The notes under the pieces are model-generated. The model was not told where the DNA came from and did no database searches. It worked only from the letters and a program-made list of their open reading frames with translations. A stretch of 64,000 nucleotides of DNA from Lachnospiraceae bacterium UBA3804 (GTDB taxonomy: Bacteria > Bacillota > Clostridia > Lachnospirales > Lachnospiraceae). The translations under genes and the position numbers were made by a program. The stretch is from contig DFEK01000005.1 in NCBI GenBank assembly GCA_002368665.1, forward strand, positions 181,037 through 245,036, read 5' to 3'. The stretch's first letter is position 1. Each line of letters starts with the position of its first letter. Shown piece by piece: positions 16,196-26,206 of the stretch.

Positions 16196-17449
16196 GTGAG
16201 AGTCATCTTTTTCAAATGGGGAAATTATGATGAAGATGTGATTTTGGAAATCTTAAAAAGCCAGGGCCACTTCGTTACCGCATTCGATGCGGTGGGAAAA
16301 TGTGAGGCGGACAAGTCCGCACACTTCGGCGCCAACAGCGCGGAATACGAGCTTGAATCCCTCGGAGGAATGGCTGCGGATGAAATGGTTTCCAATCTCG
16401 TGAAAGAGGCTTCCCGTTTTCACGCGGAAGTTTTCTTTTCCATGGATTATTTCCAGTATATCTCCCTTGCCGCAAAGCGCGCGGGCATCCTTTATTACTG
16501 CTGGATCTATCATCTTCCGCAGTGGAATCTGTATTCCAACCAGGCGCAGTTTCCGTGCAATCGCTTCTTTACGTATGATCACGCACATCTGCGTACCATG
16601 CGTCAGCACAATATCAAAAACGTCACCTATCTTTCTTTGGCGGCTGACAGAAAGCTTTTCTCCGGCGCAAGCAACGGCATATCCGGCAGCATGCTGACCA
16701 AGTATGTAACCGATGTTTCCTTCGTCGGAAACCTCTATGAGACCGGGTATAACCTTTTCAACAATATTTCCGCCGAGGCCAAGACGCAGCCGGTATACCG
16801 TACGATCGTCAAAACCATCCGCAAGAAAATGTTCAATTACGGCCGCAATGTTTTGGAGGCCGATATCACACCCGAGATCGTGGATTTCTTAATGAAAGAG
16901 GTCGGTCAGGATAAGTGGAATTACTATTTCGCAAGCCAGGAAGACATCGTTATTCAGTCCGTTATCGCAAGAAAGGTAACGGTCGAAGAGCGCAAGACCA
17001 TGATCCAGAAGATGGCGGAAAACTTCGATTTCAAGCTCTACTCGGTATCTTCCACCAGGAAGTATCCGCAGGTGAAAAACATGGGCCCGGTCGATTTCCG
17101 TAAGACGGCACCGCTTGTTTTCAACCAGTCAAAGGTGAATCTGTATGTCACACCGAGAGCCATCACGACGGGCATTCCGCTCAGGGTTCTGGAGATCATT
17201 TCCTGCCAGGGCTTCGTGCTGACCAACTACCAGGAAGATCTGGCCAACGAATTCGTGGAAGGCAAAGAGATTGTGATGTATCGTTCACTCGACGATCTGA
17301 TCGAGAAGACGAAGTATTATTTAGAGCACGACGATGAGCGCAGAGCCATCATTCGTGCAGGTTACGAGAAGGTTATGAGGGAGTACAACTTCGGCATCAA
17401 ACTCTCCGAAATCTTCACCAAGGACTCCTGCGGAGGGTTTCTGATTTAG
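16196..17449 (+). CDS. CgeB-like glycosyltransferase
   Basis: 417 residues from a GTG start with CAGGAGATTA eight bases upstream. Two Rossmann-like halves: an N-terminal DUF3880-like part (VIFFKWGNYDEDVILEIL..., ISLAAKRAGILYYCWIYHLPQW) and a C-terminal glycosyltransferase-1-type part (VNLYVTPRAITTGIPLRVLEIISCQGFVLTN, EGKEIVMYRSLDDL) as in CgeB/spore-maturation-type GT-B enzymes. These usually glycosylate cell-surface or flagellar proteins. A second glycosyltransferase lies downstream after a palindrome-rich intergenic element. Confidence 0.85.
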   Translation: MRVIFFKWGNYDEDVILEILKSQGHFVTAFDAVGKCEADKSAHFGANSAEYELESLGGMAADEMVSNLVKEASRFHAEVFFSMDYFQYISLAAKRAGILYYCWIYHLPQWNLYSNQAQFPCNRFFTYDHAHLRTMRQHNIKNVTYLSLAADRKLFSGASNGISGSMLTKYVTDVSFVGNLYETGYNLFNNISAEAKTQPVYRTIVKTIRKKMFNYGRNVLEADITPEIVDFLMKEVGQDKWNYYFASQEDIVIQSVIARKVTVEERKTMIQKMAENFDFKLYSVSSTRKYPQVKNMGPVDFRKTAPLVFNQSKVNLYVTPRAITTGIPLRVLEIISCQGFVLTNYQEDLANEFVEGKEIVMYRSLDDLIEKTKYYLEHDDERRAIIRAGYEKVMREYNFGIKLSEIFTKDSCGGFLI

Positions 17450-17838
17450 CAATAGATTTCTATGACACCCTTGGGGGAGCCGCCTAGATCCGCACATTCC
17501 TCCTCGGGGACGCACTCTAAAGGCATAATTGCAAAGCAATTATGTTTTGGGCTCGGTTGCTCGTGTACAAAACATTCGCTCCGCGAATGCCTTTGGTACT
17601 AGGGTTCGAAAATACCGAACCCAAGGACCGACACTCGTGCAAACGCCCCTCGGAGAAAAATGCGAATCTCTCGGCTCCTGCATAGAGGTATTTGATTATT
17701 ATTTCGAAATGTGAATCGAGCCGACGTCATGTAGACTTTGCGAAGGGCGAGTTGCCACTGCATCCGAGTCCCTGAACAAATGTCGTGATGACGTCGTGCG
17801 AGCCAATAATAAATAAATTTGGATAAGGGGGGATTAGC
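17450..17838 (+). repeat. Palindrome-rich noncoding element between glycosyltransferase genes
   Basis: 389 bases without a convincing gene. Perfect hairpins in series: CATAATTGC-aaa-GCAATTATG (17524-17544), CATTCGC-tcc-GCGAATG (17573-17589), GGGTTCG-aaaatac-CGAACCC (17602-17622). Near the 3' end, GAGCCGACGTCATG (17718-17731) and a related GATGACGTCGTGCGAGCC (17787-17804) carry the palindrome GACGTC in similar surroundings. The stem-gaa/aaa/tcc-stem style is like the repeats after tuf. Probably an intergenic repeat family or a structured RNA; it could be both. Confidence 0.5.
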
Positions 17839-18906
17839 ATGACTGTATCGGTATGTATGATCGTAAAGAACGAGGAAAAACTGCTTCGCCGCTGCCTTGA
17901 CTCGCTAAAAGGTCTTTACGACGAACTGGTCATTGTGGACACGGGTTCCACGGACAAGACCAAGGACATTGCCTGGGAATATACCAGGGACGTCTATGAT
18001 TTTGAGTGGGTAAATGACTTCGCTGCGGCCAGAAATTTTGCCTTCTCCAAATGTACCAAGGATTATATCTACACGGTTGACGCCGATGAAGTTCTCGACG
18101 ATGCCAACCGTGAGCAGTTTAAAGTTTTAACCCAGTACCTGGATCCGAGATACGAGATCGTTCGGATGTGGTACTTAACGCCGATCGATTTTAACGAAGC
18201 CAACGGCTTTGAGAAGGAATACCGTCCGAAGATGTTCAAGCGCTTACGAAGCTGGACCTGGATCGATCCCGTACACGAGAGCATGCGCTTAGAGCCGACC
18301 TATTTTGACTCGGATATCTCCATCAAGCATTTGCCCGCCGTATCCCATGCAGGCAGAGACTGCGCGATCTACGAGAGAGTTATCGCAAAGGGCGGAACGC
18401 TCTCCCCGAAACTTCACGGCTTATATGCGAGAGAACTTTACTTATCCGGAAGCAAGGAAGATCTGCTTCGCTCGAAGAGTTATTTCAAAGACAGCATCCG
18501 TGGCATTGCCTTAAATATCAAGCCCGATGAAGAGGAGGAGCGCCTTCCGAAACGGCGCAAAGCAACGCTTTGGGCCAAGGAGACCAAGGATCCCGACAGC
18601 GAGGAGATTGCGGATCCGATCGAAGACAGCGACTGGAACAGATACCGCGAGTCCTTATGTGTGCTTGCCAAAATCGCCAGAGTTGAGGGTAACTTAAAAG
18701 ACCTCTATGAGATCGCGATGTTTTCCATGGCAACCGGTCCCTGCTCGGAAGTTTGTCTTGAAGTCGGAATCGGCTACTACGAAGCCAAGGATTATATCAA
18801 CGCAAAGAACTGGTTAAACATCGCAAGCGCCCATACGTCACCGATCATGGATCCCGACGCGGGCAGCGTGAAACCGTCGAAATATCTGAAATTAATCAAT
18901 AAATAA
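17839..18906 (+). CDS. Glycosyltransferase family 2 with C-terminal helical (TPR-like) part
   Basis: 355 residues. The N-terminal GT-A domain starts VSVCMIVKNEEKLLRRCLDSL and has VIVDTGSTDKT and the metal-binding DADE (about residue 80); the acceptor region includes WIDPVHE. From about residue 190 helical segments with TPR-like spacing follow, as in SunS-type and other protein/peptide glycosyltransferases of Firmicutes. Ribosome site AAGGGGGG. Together with the CgeB-like gene upstream it suggests surface-protein or glycan decoration. The substrate is unknown. Confidence 0.9.
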   Translation: MTVSVCMIVKNEEKLLRRCLDSLKGLYDELVIVDTGSTDKTKDIAWEYTRDVYDFEWVNDFAAARNFAFSKCTKDYIYTVDADEVLDDANREQFKVLTQYLDPRYEIVRMWYLTPIDFNEANGFEKEYRPKMFKRLRSWTWIDPVHESMRLEPTYFDSDISIKHLPAVSHAGRDCAIYERVIAKGGTLSPKLHGLYARELYLSGSKEDLLRSKSYFKDSIRGIALNIKPDEEEERLPKRRKATLWAKETKDPDSEEIADPIEDSDWNRYRESLCVLAKIARVEGNLKDLYEIAMFSMATGPCSEVCLEVGIGYYEAKDYINAKNWLNIASAHTSPIMDPDAGSVKPSKYLKLINK

Positions 18907-18924
18907 AAAGGATTGTCAAAGGAA

Positions 18925-19890
18925 ATGAGAAAACAAAACCACTTAACGAAACGCGTTTGGTTCATCGGTCTGGCTGCGGCCATGATGATTTTTGCGCTCG
19001 GTTGCGGAAAGGCTGAACTGAAAGTCAACTACTACGTTGACGGAAAGAAAGTCGAGGAACTTCCGGAGCAGGGCCTATACGAGATCAAGAGCATCCGTTG
19101 CAACAAAAAGGATGCCAACGCCACCTGGGATAACGACAGTTGGTCGCTTAAGACGGACGATATCGGAAAGAGCGTCAAAGTGGATTTGGATTTCACCTAT
19201 ACGCAGTCGACTTTTACGATGAACGGAATCGGTTATGATTCCCTGCAGGCAGCATTCGATGCGGCAGGAACGGATCCCGCGACCGTTCAGATCACGAAGG
19301 AAGCAACCGGCAGCGCAGTGACTGCGGTGGGCAGCGACATTACCCTGAAACTCAACGGTTTTACCTTGCAGGGAACCGGAACGGATACCATCGTCAATAA
19401 CGGAAACATGACCATTATCGGCGGTAGCGGAACGATCACGAACTCCTCCGCAGGAGAGGGCAAAGCACTCGTAAACTTCGGCACACTGAGTGTTTCGGAT
19501 GTAACCTTTAATACCGAAGCAAATGCTTTTACCGTATGGAATTCCAACAACGGCCAAAGCAGCATGGAATTAAACGGCTGCACGATCAACCGCACCTCTG
19601 CGGATGTTGTACCGCTGGTTAATTCCGGTGTACTGACCTTAAATTCCTGCACCATCACAGGCGCCGGGGATCTGACACATCCGACCTTACTTCAGAATCA
19701 TAAAAACGCATCGGTTTCCGTTAACGCAACAACCATTACCAACAGCGGATCCGGTTATTCCCTTTATCTTGAATCCGGTACGGCAAACATCGATTCTTCA
19801 TCGAACGTACCCAATCCTTACGGCCTGGAAGGCGCGGAGGAAACGCCCTCAGAGGAAGCACCCGCAGAGGAGAATACAGTCACAGAATAA
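18925..19890 (+). CDS. Secreted beta-helix lipoprotein
   Basis: 321 residues from ATG 18925 (a TTG at 18913 is in frame but would sit on its own ribosome site). Signal sequence with a membrane helix and a lipobox-like ALGC (cleavage before Cys at about residue 28). An N-terminal ~70-residue module (VNYYVDGKKVEELPEQGLYEI) precedes a repetitive region rich in N, G, T and S (IVNNGNMTIIGGSGTITNSS, LVNFGTLSVSDVTFN, LVNSGVLTLNSCTITG), typical of right-handed beta-helix rungs. The tail is acidic (EETPSEEAPAEE). Likely anchored to the outer face of the membrane; function unknown. Confidence 0.75.
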   Translation: MRKQNHLTKRVWFIGLAAAMMIFALGCGKAELKVNYYVDGKKVEELPEQGLYEIKSIRCNKKDANATWDNDSWSLKTDDIGKSVKVDLDFTYTQSTFTMNGIGYDSLQAAFDAAGTDPATVQITKEATGSAVTAVGSDITLKLNGFTLQGTGTDTIVNNGNMTIIGGSGTITNSSAGEGKALVNFGTLSVSDVTFNTEANAFTVWNSNNGQSSMELNGCTINRTSADVVPLVNSGVLTLNSCTITGAGDLTHPTLLQNHKNASVSVNATTITNSGSGYSLYLESGTANIDSSSNVPNPYGLEGAEETPSEEAPAEENTVTE

Positions 19891-19905
19891 TTTCAGGTAC
19901 CAGAC

Positions 19906-22900
19906 ATGGCATTTACACATCTGCACGTCCATACGGAGTTTTCCCTTCTGGACGGTTCAAACAAAGTGAAAGAATATGTAAAGCGCTTAAAAGAGCTGAA
20001 CATGACGGCGGGAGCCATTACGGATCACGGCGTCATGTTTGGTTGTATTGACTTTTATAAAGAGTGCCTCAAAGAGGGCATCAATCCGATTCTCGGCTGC
20101 GAGGTCTATGTGGCTCCCAATTCCCGCTTCGACAAGGAATTAACCGGAGGCGAGGATCGCTACAACCATCTGATTTTACTTGCGGAGAACAATTTAGGTT
20201 ACCAAAACCTTGTAAAAATCGTATCACGGGGCTTTACGGAGGGCTTTTACTATAAGCCCAGAGTGGATATGGAAGTTTTAAACGAATTCCACGAAGGCAT
20301 TATCTGCCTGTCCGCGTGCCTTGCCGGTGAAGTACAGAAACTCCTGGCCCGTGGTTTTTACGATGAGGCAAAGAAGGCTGCCATTAAGTACCATGACTGC
20401 TTCGGCGACGGAAACTATTTCCTGGAACTCCAGGATCACGGATATCCGGAGCAGCAGACCGTAAATGTCGGCCTCGTGCGCTTATCCGAAGAACTGGGAT
20501 ATCCCCTGGTTTGTACGAATGACGTTCATTATACTTACGCCGACGATGCGGAGAGCCATGATATCCTGCTTTGCATTCAGACCGGCAAGAAGGTTTCCGA
20601 CACCGACCGTATGCGCTATGAGGGCGGTCAGTTTTACTTAAAATCCGAAGAGGAGATGAGGAATCTTTTCTCCTTTGCTCCCGAAGCCATTGAGAATACG
20701 AATAAGATCGCGGAACGCTGCCATGTGGAGATCAAATTCCATGAGACGAAGATTCCGCATTTTGACGTGCCCGAAGGCTTTACGTCCAAGTCCTATCTGG
20801 AAGACCTTTGCGACAAGGGCTTTCGGATGCGCTATCCGGACGATGACGGCACCCTTCGAAAGAAGCTTGAGTATGAGATCTCCGTCATCGATAAGATGGG
20901 ATATGTCGATTATTTCTTAATTGTTTGGGATTTCATCAACTATGCCAAAGAACACGGCATCGCCGTGGGCCCGGGACGTGGTTCCGCAGCGGGCAGTCTG
21001 GTTTCGTACTGCCTTCGCATTACGGATATCGATCCGGTCAGATACAGCCTCCTGTTTGAGCGTTTCCTGAATCCGGAACGTGTATCCATGCCCGATATCG
21101 ACGTTGACTTCTGCGTGGAACGCCGCCAGGAAGTCATCGATTACGTGCACAGAAAATACGGGGATTCGAATGTGGCGCAGATCGTAACCTTCGGAACACT
21201 CCAGGCAAGAGGTGTAATAAGAGACGTTGCGAGAGTTCTGGATATGCCCTATAACGTGGCGGACCAGATTGCCAAGCAGATTCCGATGGAACTTGGAATG
21301 ACGCTTGAGAAAGCCCTTTCCATGAACCCTCAGCTTCGTGAGATCTACGAAACCGACGACGGAATCAAATACCTGATCGATATGGCCAAACGCCTTGAAG
21401 GTCTTCCGAGACATACCGGCATGCATGCGGCAGGCGTTTTGATTTCACCGCGTCCGGTCGATGACTATGTGCCTCTAAACTTGGGCGGTGACGGTGCCAT
21501 CACCACGCAGTATACGATGACAACACTCGAAGAGCTGGGACTTCTTAAGATGGACTTCTTAGGCCTTCGAAACCTTACCGTAATCCAGAATGCGGAGCGC
21601 AATATTTCCAAAAAACTCGGAAGGGACTTCTTTGTATCCGAGATCAATTACGACGATCCGAAAGTGTATGACTATATCGGAACGGGCGCTACGGACGGTG
21701 TATTCCAGTTGGAGTCCGCCGGTATGAAAAGCTTCATGAAGGAATTAAAGCCAAAGAGCTTAGAGGACGTTATCGCGGGAATTTCCCTGTACCGTCCCGG
21801 CCCGATGGATTTCATCCCGCAGTATATTTCCGGTAAAAACGCACCGGACAAAGTCAAATATCTCTGCCCGCAGCTTGAGCCGATCCTGTCTCCGACCTAC
21901 GGCTGTATCGTATATCAGGAGCAGGTTATGCAGATCGTGCGTGACCTTGGCGGTTTTACGCTCGGCCGCTCCGATGAAGTGCGCCGCGCGATGTCAAAGA
22001 AGAAAACTTACGTCATGGAAGAAGAGCGTAAGAACTTCGTATACGGTAACGCGGAACTCGGCATTCCGGGCTGTGTCGGAAACGGTATTTCCGAAGATGT
22101 GGGAAACGAAATCTACAACAAGATGATTGATTTTGCAAAGTATGCATTCAACAAATCCCACGCGGCAGCCTATGCGGTGGTTTCCTACCAGACCGCGTAC
22201 TTAAAATACTACTATCCCGTGGAATACATGGCGGCGCTCATTTCCTCCGTCATCGACAATTCGGGCAAAGTCTCTGAATATATTCTATGCTGCAGGAACA
22301 TGGGCATTAAGCTCCTGCCTCCGGACATCAACGAAGGGGATGCGGATTTCACCGCATCGGGAGACTCGATCCGCTACTCACTGACCGCGATTAAAAACGT
22401 CGGCCGTCCGATTATCGACTCCATTGTAGCGGAGCGCAGCGCGCACGGATTGTTTAGCTCCATGCAGGATTTTCTGGAGCGCATGGCAGCAGTGGAAGGC
22501 GCAACGGTCAACAAGCGCGCGGTCGAGAACTTCATCAAGGCCGGCTGTTTTGACTCCTTCGGAGGAAACAGAAGACAGTATATGCAGATTTATCAGATCA
22601 TCATGGACCGTGCGGCTAAGGATAAGAAGGGCGCCATTTCCGGTCAGATGTCGATCTTTGACATGGGCGAGGATATGAAGAAAGATTTCGAAGTGCCGCT
22701 TCCCAATGTTGAGGAATTCGACAAGGAAATGCTTCTCGGTTTTGAGAAGGAAGTGCTTGGAATCTATGTATCCGGCCATCCGCTGGAAGCCTACGAAGAA
22801 CTTTGGAAGAAAAAGATTACCAATGTCTCGACCGATTTCTACCTGCAGGAAGAGACGGGCCTTGCAAAGGTTGAGGATGATTCAAAGGCAACCGTCGGCG

Positions 22901-23364
22901 GACTGATTACGGACAGAACGATTAAATATACCAAAAACGACAAGGCCATGGCTTTCATTCAACTCGAGGATCTGGCGGGCGTCGTGGAAGTGATTGTTTT
23001 TGCAAGACAGTTTGAGCGGTACAATTCAATCCTGGGACAGGATGAGAAAGTCTTCGTTACGGGCCGCGTCAGCTGCGAGGAAAACAAGGATGCGAAACTC
23101 ATCGCGGAGACCGTCTGGTCCTTTAAGGATGCTCCGAGAATCTTCTGGGTGAAATTTGCCGACAGGGAAGAGTACGAAGCGAAGTTAAAAGATGTTACGG
23201 ATATATTGGATCTTTCGGACGGACACGATGTTGTGAAGTTTTATCTGGAGAAAGAGAATTTACTTAAGACCCTGCCCGCTTCCAGAAATGTTCTGGCAGA
23301 TGAGAACTTAATTGCAAAGATTGACGGCGTTCTCGGTGCGGGACGGTCGAAAATCACCTGGTAA
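19906..23364 (+). CDS. dnaE: DNA polymerase III alpha subunit, DnaE type
   Basis: 1152 residues. N-terminal PHP domain (FTHLHVHTEFSLLDGSN, ITDHGVMFG), polymerase core with GPGRGSAAGSLVSYCL and the catalytic MPDIDVDF (about residue 394-401), then thumb, fingers (FNKSHAAAYAVVSYQTAYLKYYYP), HhH region and C-terminal OB fold (TVGGLITDRTIKYTKNDKAMAFIQLEDLAG). Replicative or accessory polymerase; Firmicutes usually also have PolC. It starts 15 bases after the lipoprotein stop with only a weak ribosome site. Complete. Confidence 0.97.
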   Translation: MAFTHLHVHTEFSLLDGSNKVKEYVKRLKELNMTAGAITDHGVMFGCIDFYKECLKEGINPILGCEVYVAPNSRFDKELTGGEDRYNHLILLAENNLGYQNLVKIVSRGFTEGFYYKPRVDMEVLNEFHEGIICLSACLAGEVQKLLARGFYDEAKKAAIKYHDCFGDGNYFLELQDHGYPEQQTVNVGLVRLSEELGYPLVCTNDVHYTYADDAESHDILLCIQTGKKVSDTDRMRYEGGQFYLKSEEEMRNLFSFAPEAIENTNKIAERCHVEIKFHETKIPHFDVPEGFTSKSYLEDLCDKGFRMRYPDDDGTLRKKLEYEISVIDKMGYVDYFLIVWDFINYAKEHGIAVGPGRGSAAGSLVSYCLRITDIDPVRYSLLFERFLNPERVSMPDIDVDFCVERRQEVIDYVHRKYGDSNVAQIVTFGTLQARGVIRDVARVLDMPYNVADQIAKQIPMELGMTLEKALSMNPQLREIYETDDGIKYLIDMAKRLEGLPRHTGMHAAGVLISPRPVDDYVPLNLGGDGAITTQYTMTTLEELGLLKMDFLGLRNLTVIQNAERNISKKLGRDFFVSEINYDDPKVYDYIGTGATDGVFQLESAGMKSFMKELKPKSLEDVIAGISLYRPGPMDFIPQYISGKNAPDKVKYLCPQLEPILSPTYGCIVYQEQVMQIVRDLGGFTLGRSDEVRRAMSKKKTYVMEEERKNFVYGNAELGIPGCVGNGISEDVGNEIYNKMIDFAKYAFNKSHAAAYAVVSYQTAYLKYYYPVEYMAALISSVIDNSGKVSEYILCCRNMGIKLLPPDINEGDADFTASGDSIRYSLTAIKNVGRPIIDSIVAERSAHGLFSSMQDFLERMAAVEGATVNKRAVENFIKAGCFDSFGGNRRQYMQIYQIIMDRAAKDKKGAISGQMSIFDMGEDMKKDFEVPLPNVEEFDKEMLLGFEKEVLGIYVSGHPLEAYEELWKKKITNVSTDFYLQEETGLAKVEDDSKATVGGLITDRTIKYTKNDKAMAFIQLEDLAGVVEVIVFARQFERYNSILGQDEKVFVTGRVSCEENKDAKLIAETVWSFKDAPRIFWVKFADREEYEAKLKDVTDILDLSDGHDVVKFYLEKENLLKTLPASRNVLADENLIAKIDGVLGAGRSKITW

Positions 23365-23441
23365 TGATTGAAAAAGCGCGCATCTTGCGGTAAGATGTGG
23401 GTGTATTGAGGGAAACGAATCAGTATATAAGGAGCAAAACA

Positions 23442-24410
23442 ATGTCAGATCAGATTAAAACCATCGGTGTGCTTACCAGCGGAGGCGATGCCCCCGGAAT
23501 GAATGCGGCGATTCGTGCGGTTGTACGTAAGGCGCTTGCAAACGGCGTTTCGGTAAAGGGTATCAAGCGAGGATATGCAGGACTTTTGGCCGAAGAAATT
23601 ATCGATATGGGAAGAAGCGAGGTTTCCGATACGATTCAGCGCGGCGGAACGATTCTCGGTACCGCAAGATGTCTGGAATTTAAGGAAGAAGAAGTTCAGG
23701 CACAGGCTGCCGAAATCTGCAGAAAACACGGCATTGACGGTATCGTGGTCATCGGCGGAGACGGTTCTTACCGCGGCGCACAGGCACTTGCCCGTCACGG
23801 CATCAACACCATCGGTATTCCGGGCACCATCGATCTGGATATTGCCTGCACCGATTACACAATCGGTTTTGATACGGCAGTCAATACCGCCATGCAGGCG
23901 ATCGACAAGGTAAGAGATACATCCTCTTCCCATGAGCGCTGCTCCATCATTGAAGTTATGGGTCGTAACGCCGGATACATCGCACTCTGGTGCGGTATCG
24001 CAAACGGCGCGGAGGATATTTTACTTCCCGAGACCTATGATTATAACGAACAGACAATCATCAACAATATCATTCAGAACCGTAAAAAAGGCAAAAAGCA
24101 CCACATCATCATCAATGCGGAGGGCATCGGCCACTCCACATCCATGGCAAGACGTATCGAGGCGGCTACGGGTATTGAGACACGTGCCACGATTCTGGGA
24201 TACATGCAGCGCGGCGGTTCACCGACCTGTAAGGACCGTTACTATGCATCCATCATGGGAGCATATGCGGCAGACATCCTTTGCGAAGGCAAGTCCAACC
24301 GTGTGGTAGCTTACCGTTTCGGCGAATTTACGGACTATGATATCGAGGAAGCACTGGCTATGACCAAGCAGATCCCCGAATATCAGTATTTGGTAAGTAA
24401 GACCATCTAA
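23442..24410 (+). CDS. pfkA: ATP-dependent 6-phosphofructokinase
   Basis: 322 residues from ATG 23442 (AAGGAG ten bases upstream; the frame is open to 23397 but family proteins begin at MSDQIKTIGVLTSGGDAPGMN). Phosphorylates fructose 6-phosphate in glycolysis. Nucleotide loop GGDGSYRGA has the Gly pattern of ATP users, not PPi users. The catalytic segment reads GTIDLDIACTDYTIGFDTA; the usual TIDND is TIDLD here, with both Asp kept. RGGSPTCKDR near the C-terminus belongs to the F6P site. Confidence 0.96.
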   Translation: MSDQIKTIGVLTSGGDAPGMNAAIRAVVRKALANGVSVKGIKRGYAGLLAEEIIDMGRSEVSDTIQRGGTILGTARCLEFKEEEVQAQAAEICRKHGIDGIVVIGGDGSYRGAQALARHGINTIGIPGTIDLDIACTDYTIGFDTAVNTAMQAIDKVRDTSSSHERCSIIEVMGRNAGYIALWCGIANGAEDILLPETYDYNEQTIINNIIQNRKKGKKHHIIINAEGIGHSTSMARRIEAATGIETRATILGYMQRGGSPTCKDRYYASIMGAYAADILCEGKSNRVVAYRFGEFTDYDIEEALAMTKQIPEYQYLVSKTI

Positions 24411-24414
24411 ACAT

Positions 24415-25263
24415 ATGATTACATCACCCGCAAACGGAAAAGTGAAATATGTCAGGGAACTGATCCTCAAATCGCGTGCGCGAAAGAAAGAGGGCTGCTT
24501 TGCTGCGGAAGGAATCAAGATGTTCCTGGAAGCTCCGAGGGAGGATATTTGTGATGTTTTTATCAGGGAGAAACTGGATGAGAAGCTTCGCCATGAGGAT
24601 AATCTTCCGAAGAATTACGCAGCATGCAGGGCTAAATTATACGGCCTTCATTATGAAGTGGTAGCGGATGATGTTTTTGAGAAAATGACCGATACCGTGA
24701 CACCACAGGGAATTGTCACACTGGTCAGAAAGCCCAGATATTCACTCGAAGAGGTCCTCGATGTTGAGAGCCTGCGTCGCGAGATGGGCATAGAAAGAAG
24801 CAAAGAACCGCTTTATATGCTTCTTGAGAATCTGCAGGATCCCGGAAACCTGGGAACAATCCTGCGTACCGCGGAAGCGGCCGGAGTGGACGCCATCATC
24901 CTTGGCGAAAACTGCGTGGATATGTATAACGCGAAGGTCATCCGTTCGACCATGGGTGCCATCTACCGCGTGCCTTTTGTCTATGTGGAAAGCCTAAGGG
25001 CTGCGATGGATGAAATGAAAGAAGCGGGCATAATCCTCTATGCTGCAACTCTCAGCAGAACGGCGAAGGAATATGACTTCTACGATTACCGAAAGCCCAC
25101 GGCTTTTGTCATCGGAAACGAAGGCAACGGACTGATGGAAGATACGGTAGCCAAAGCTTCGGCGGATATTTTTATCCCGATGGAAGGACACGGAGAATCC
25201 CTGAATGCTTCCATGGCAGCGGGAATATTGATGTACGAAGCAGCAAGACAGAGAAAGAAATAA
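24415..25263 (+). CDS. SpoU/TrmH family RNA 2'-O-methyltransferase
   Basis: 282 residues. An N-terminal substrate-binding domain (RKKEGCFAAEGIKMFLEA) precedes a SPOUT knot domain with motif 1 LENLQDPGNLGTILRTAEAAG (about 140), motif 2 FVIGNEGNG and motif 3 IPMEGHGESLNASMAAGI. Methylates a ribose in rRNA or tRNA; the exact target is not deducible. Begins four bases after pfkA without a clear ribosome site, so it is probably translated by coupling. Confidence 0.94.
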   Translation: MITSPANGKVKYVRELILKSRARKKEGCFAAEGIKMFLEAPREDICDVFIREKLDEKLRHEDNLPKNYAACRAKLYGLHYEVVADDVFEKMTDTVTPQGIVTLVRKPRYSLEEVLDVESLRREMGIERSKEPLYMLLENLQDPGNLGTILRTAEAAGVDAIILGENCVDMYNAKVIRSTMGAIYRVPFVYVESLRAAMDEMKEAGIILYAATLSRTAKEYDFYDYRKPTAFVIGNEGNGLMEDTVAKASADIFIPMEGHGESLNASMAAGILMYEAARQRKK

Positions 25264-25277
25264 AAGGGAGATTAAAT

Positions 25278-26072
25278 ATGAAAATCGGATTTATCGGACT
25301 TGGAAATATGGCGAGAGCCATCATTACGGGAATCATTACGAAGGGGAATATCAAGCCCGAGGAGATCATCGGTGCGGATGTTTCCGAAGCAGCCGTTAAG
25401 AAAGCGGAAGAGGACTTCGGAATCAGCGCCTGCTCGGAAAACGGTATGGTGGCAGAAAGCGCTGACGTTCTGATCCTTGCGGTTAAGCCTCAGTTTATCA
25501 ATGAAGCCCTGGTTCCGGTTAAGGGCAAATTAAAAGACAATGCCATCGTTGTTTCCATCGTAGCCGGTAAGACGCTTGAGTTTTTGGAAGAAGAACTTGG
25601 GGAAAATACCTGCATCGTACGTTGCATGCCCAATACGCCCGCACTTGTGGGAGAGGGCTGCACCGCTTTTACTCCGAATGCAAAGGTTGACGAGGGCAAG
25701 GAAGCCGTTGTGAAGGAACTTTTATCCTGCGTCGGTAAAGCAATCAAAGTGCCCGAGAAGATGATGGATGCGGTTGTCGGTGTTTCCGGATCCGCGCCCG
25801 CATATGTATTTATGTTCATTGAAGCAATGGCAGACGGTGCAGTTGAAGAGGGAATGCCAAGAAACCTGGCATATGAGTTTGCCGCACAGGCAGTGCTCGG
25901 AAGTGCGAAGCTTATGATTGAGACCGGAAAGCATCCGGGAGAATTAAAAGATATGGTTTGCTCGCCCGCAGGTACCACGATTGAGGCGGTCAGAGTGCTC
26001 GAAGAAGGAAATTTCAGGGCAACGGTTATGGATGCGGTTATTGAATGTGCTGAAAAATCCAAGATGTTATAA
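25278..26072 (+). CDS. proC: Pyrroline-5-carboxylate reductase
   Basis: 264 residues. NADPH-binding Rossmann start MKIGFIGLGNMARAII, then VKPQ, IVRCMPNTPALVGEG, and the C-terminal dimer/active-site region SGSAPAYVFMFIEAMADGAV and HPGELKDMVCSPAGTTIEAV. Last step of proline synthesis. It has AGGGAG before the ATG and follows the methyltransferase by 14 bases. Confidence 0.97.
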   Translation: MKIGFIGLGNMARAIITGIITKGNIKPEEIIGADVSEAAVKKAEEDFGISACSENGMVAESADVLILAVKPQFINEALVPVKGKLKDNAIVVSIVAGKTLEFLEEELGENTCIVRCMPNTPALVGEGCTAFTPNAKVDEGKEAVVKELLSCVGKAIKVPEKMMDAVVGVSGSAPAYVFMFIEAMADGAVEEGMPRNLAYEFAAQAVLGSAKLMIETGKHPGELKDMVCSPAGTTIEAVRVLEEGNFRATVMDAVIECAEKSKML

Positions 26073-26126
26073 AGCTTCTTCCGTGATTTTGCACAGTAAA
26101 TAAAAGTAAACGTTACAAATATTTCA

Positions 26127-26168
26127 AATACCATGTAAATTTTAACTAATTTTTACGTGGTATTTTTT
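26127..26168 (+). terminator. Intrinsic terminator after proC
   Basis: AAATACCA(t)GTAAAAT pairs with TTTTTAC-GTGGTATTT and is followed by TTTTTTG. Ends the pfkA-proC transcript. Confidence 0.8.
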
Positions 26169-26206
26169 TGCTTTCGGGGTGAAAATCCCGATTTTTCGCG
26201 GAAAAT

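Noticed and set aside
17595..17630. tRNA-like GGTTCGAA T-loop
   Set aside because: The flanking bases form a GGGTTCG/CGAACCC hairpin with a 7-base loop, but no acceptor, D or anticodon stems can be drawn.
17529..17714. 61-codon frame in the palindrome-rich gap
   Set aside because: Runs through all three hairpins, has no ribosome site, and its composition follows the palindromes.
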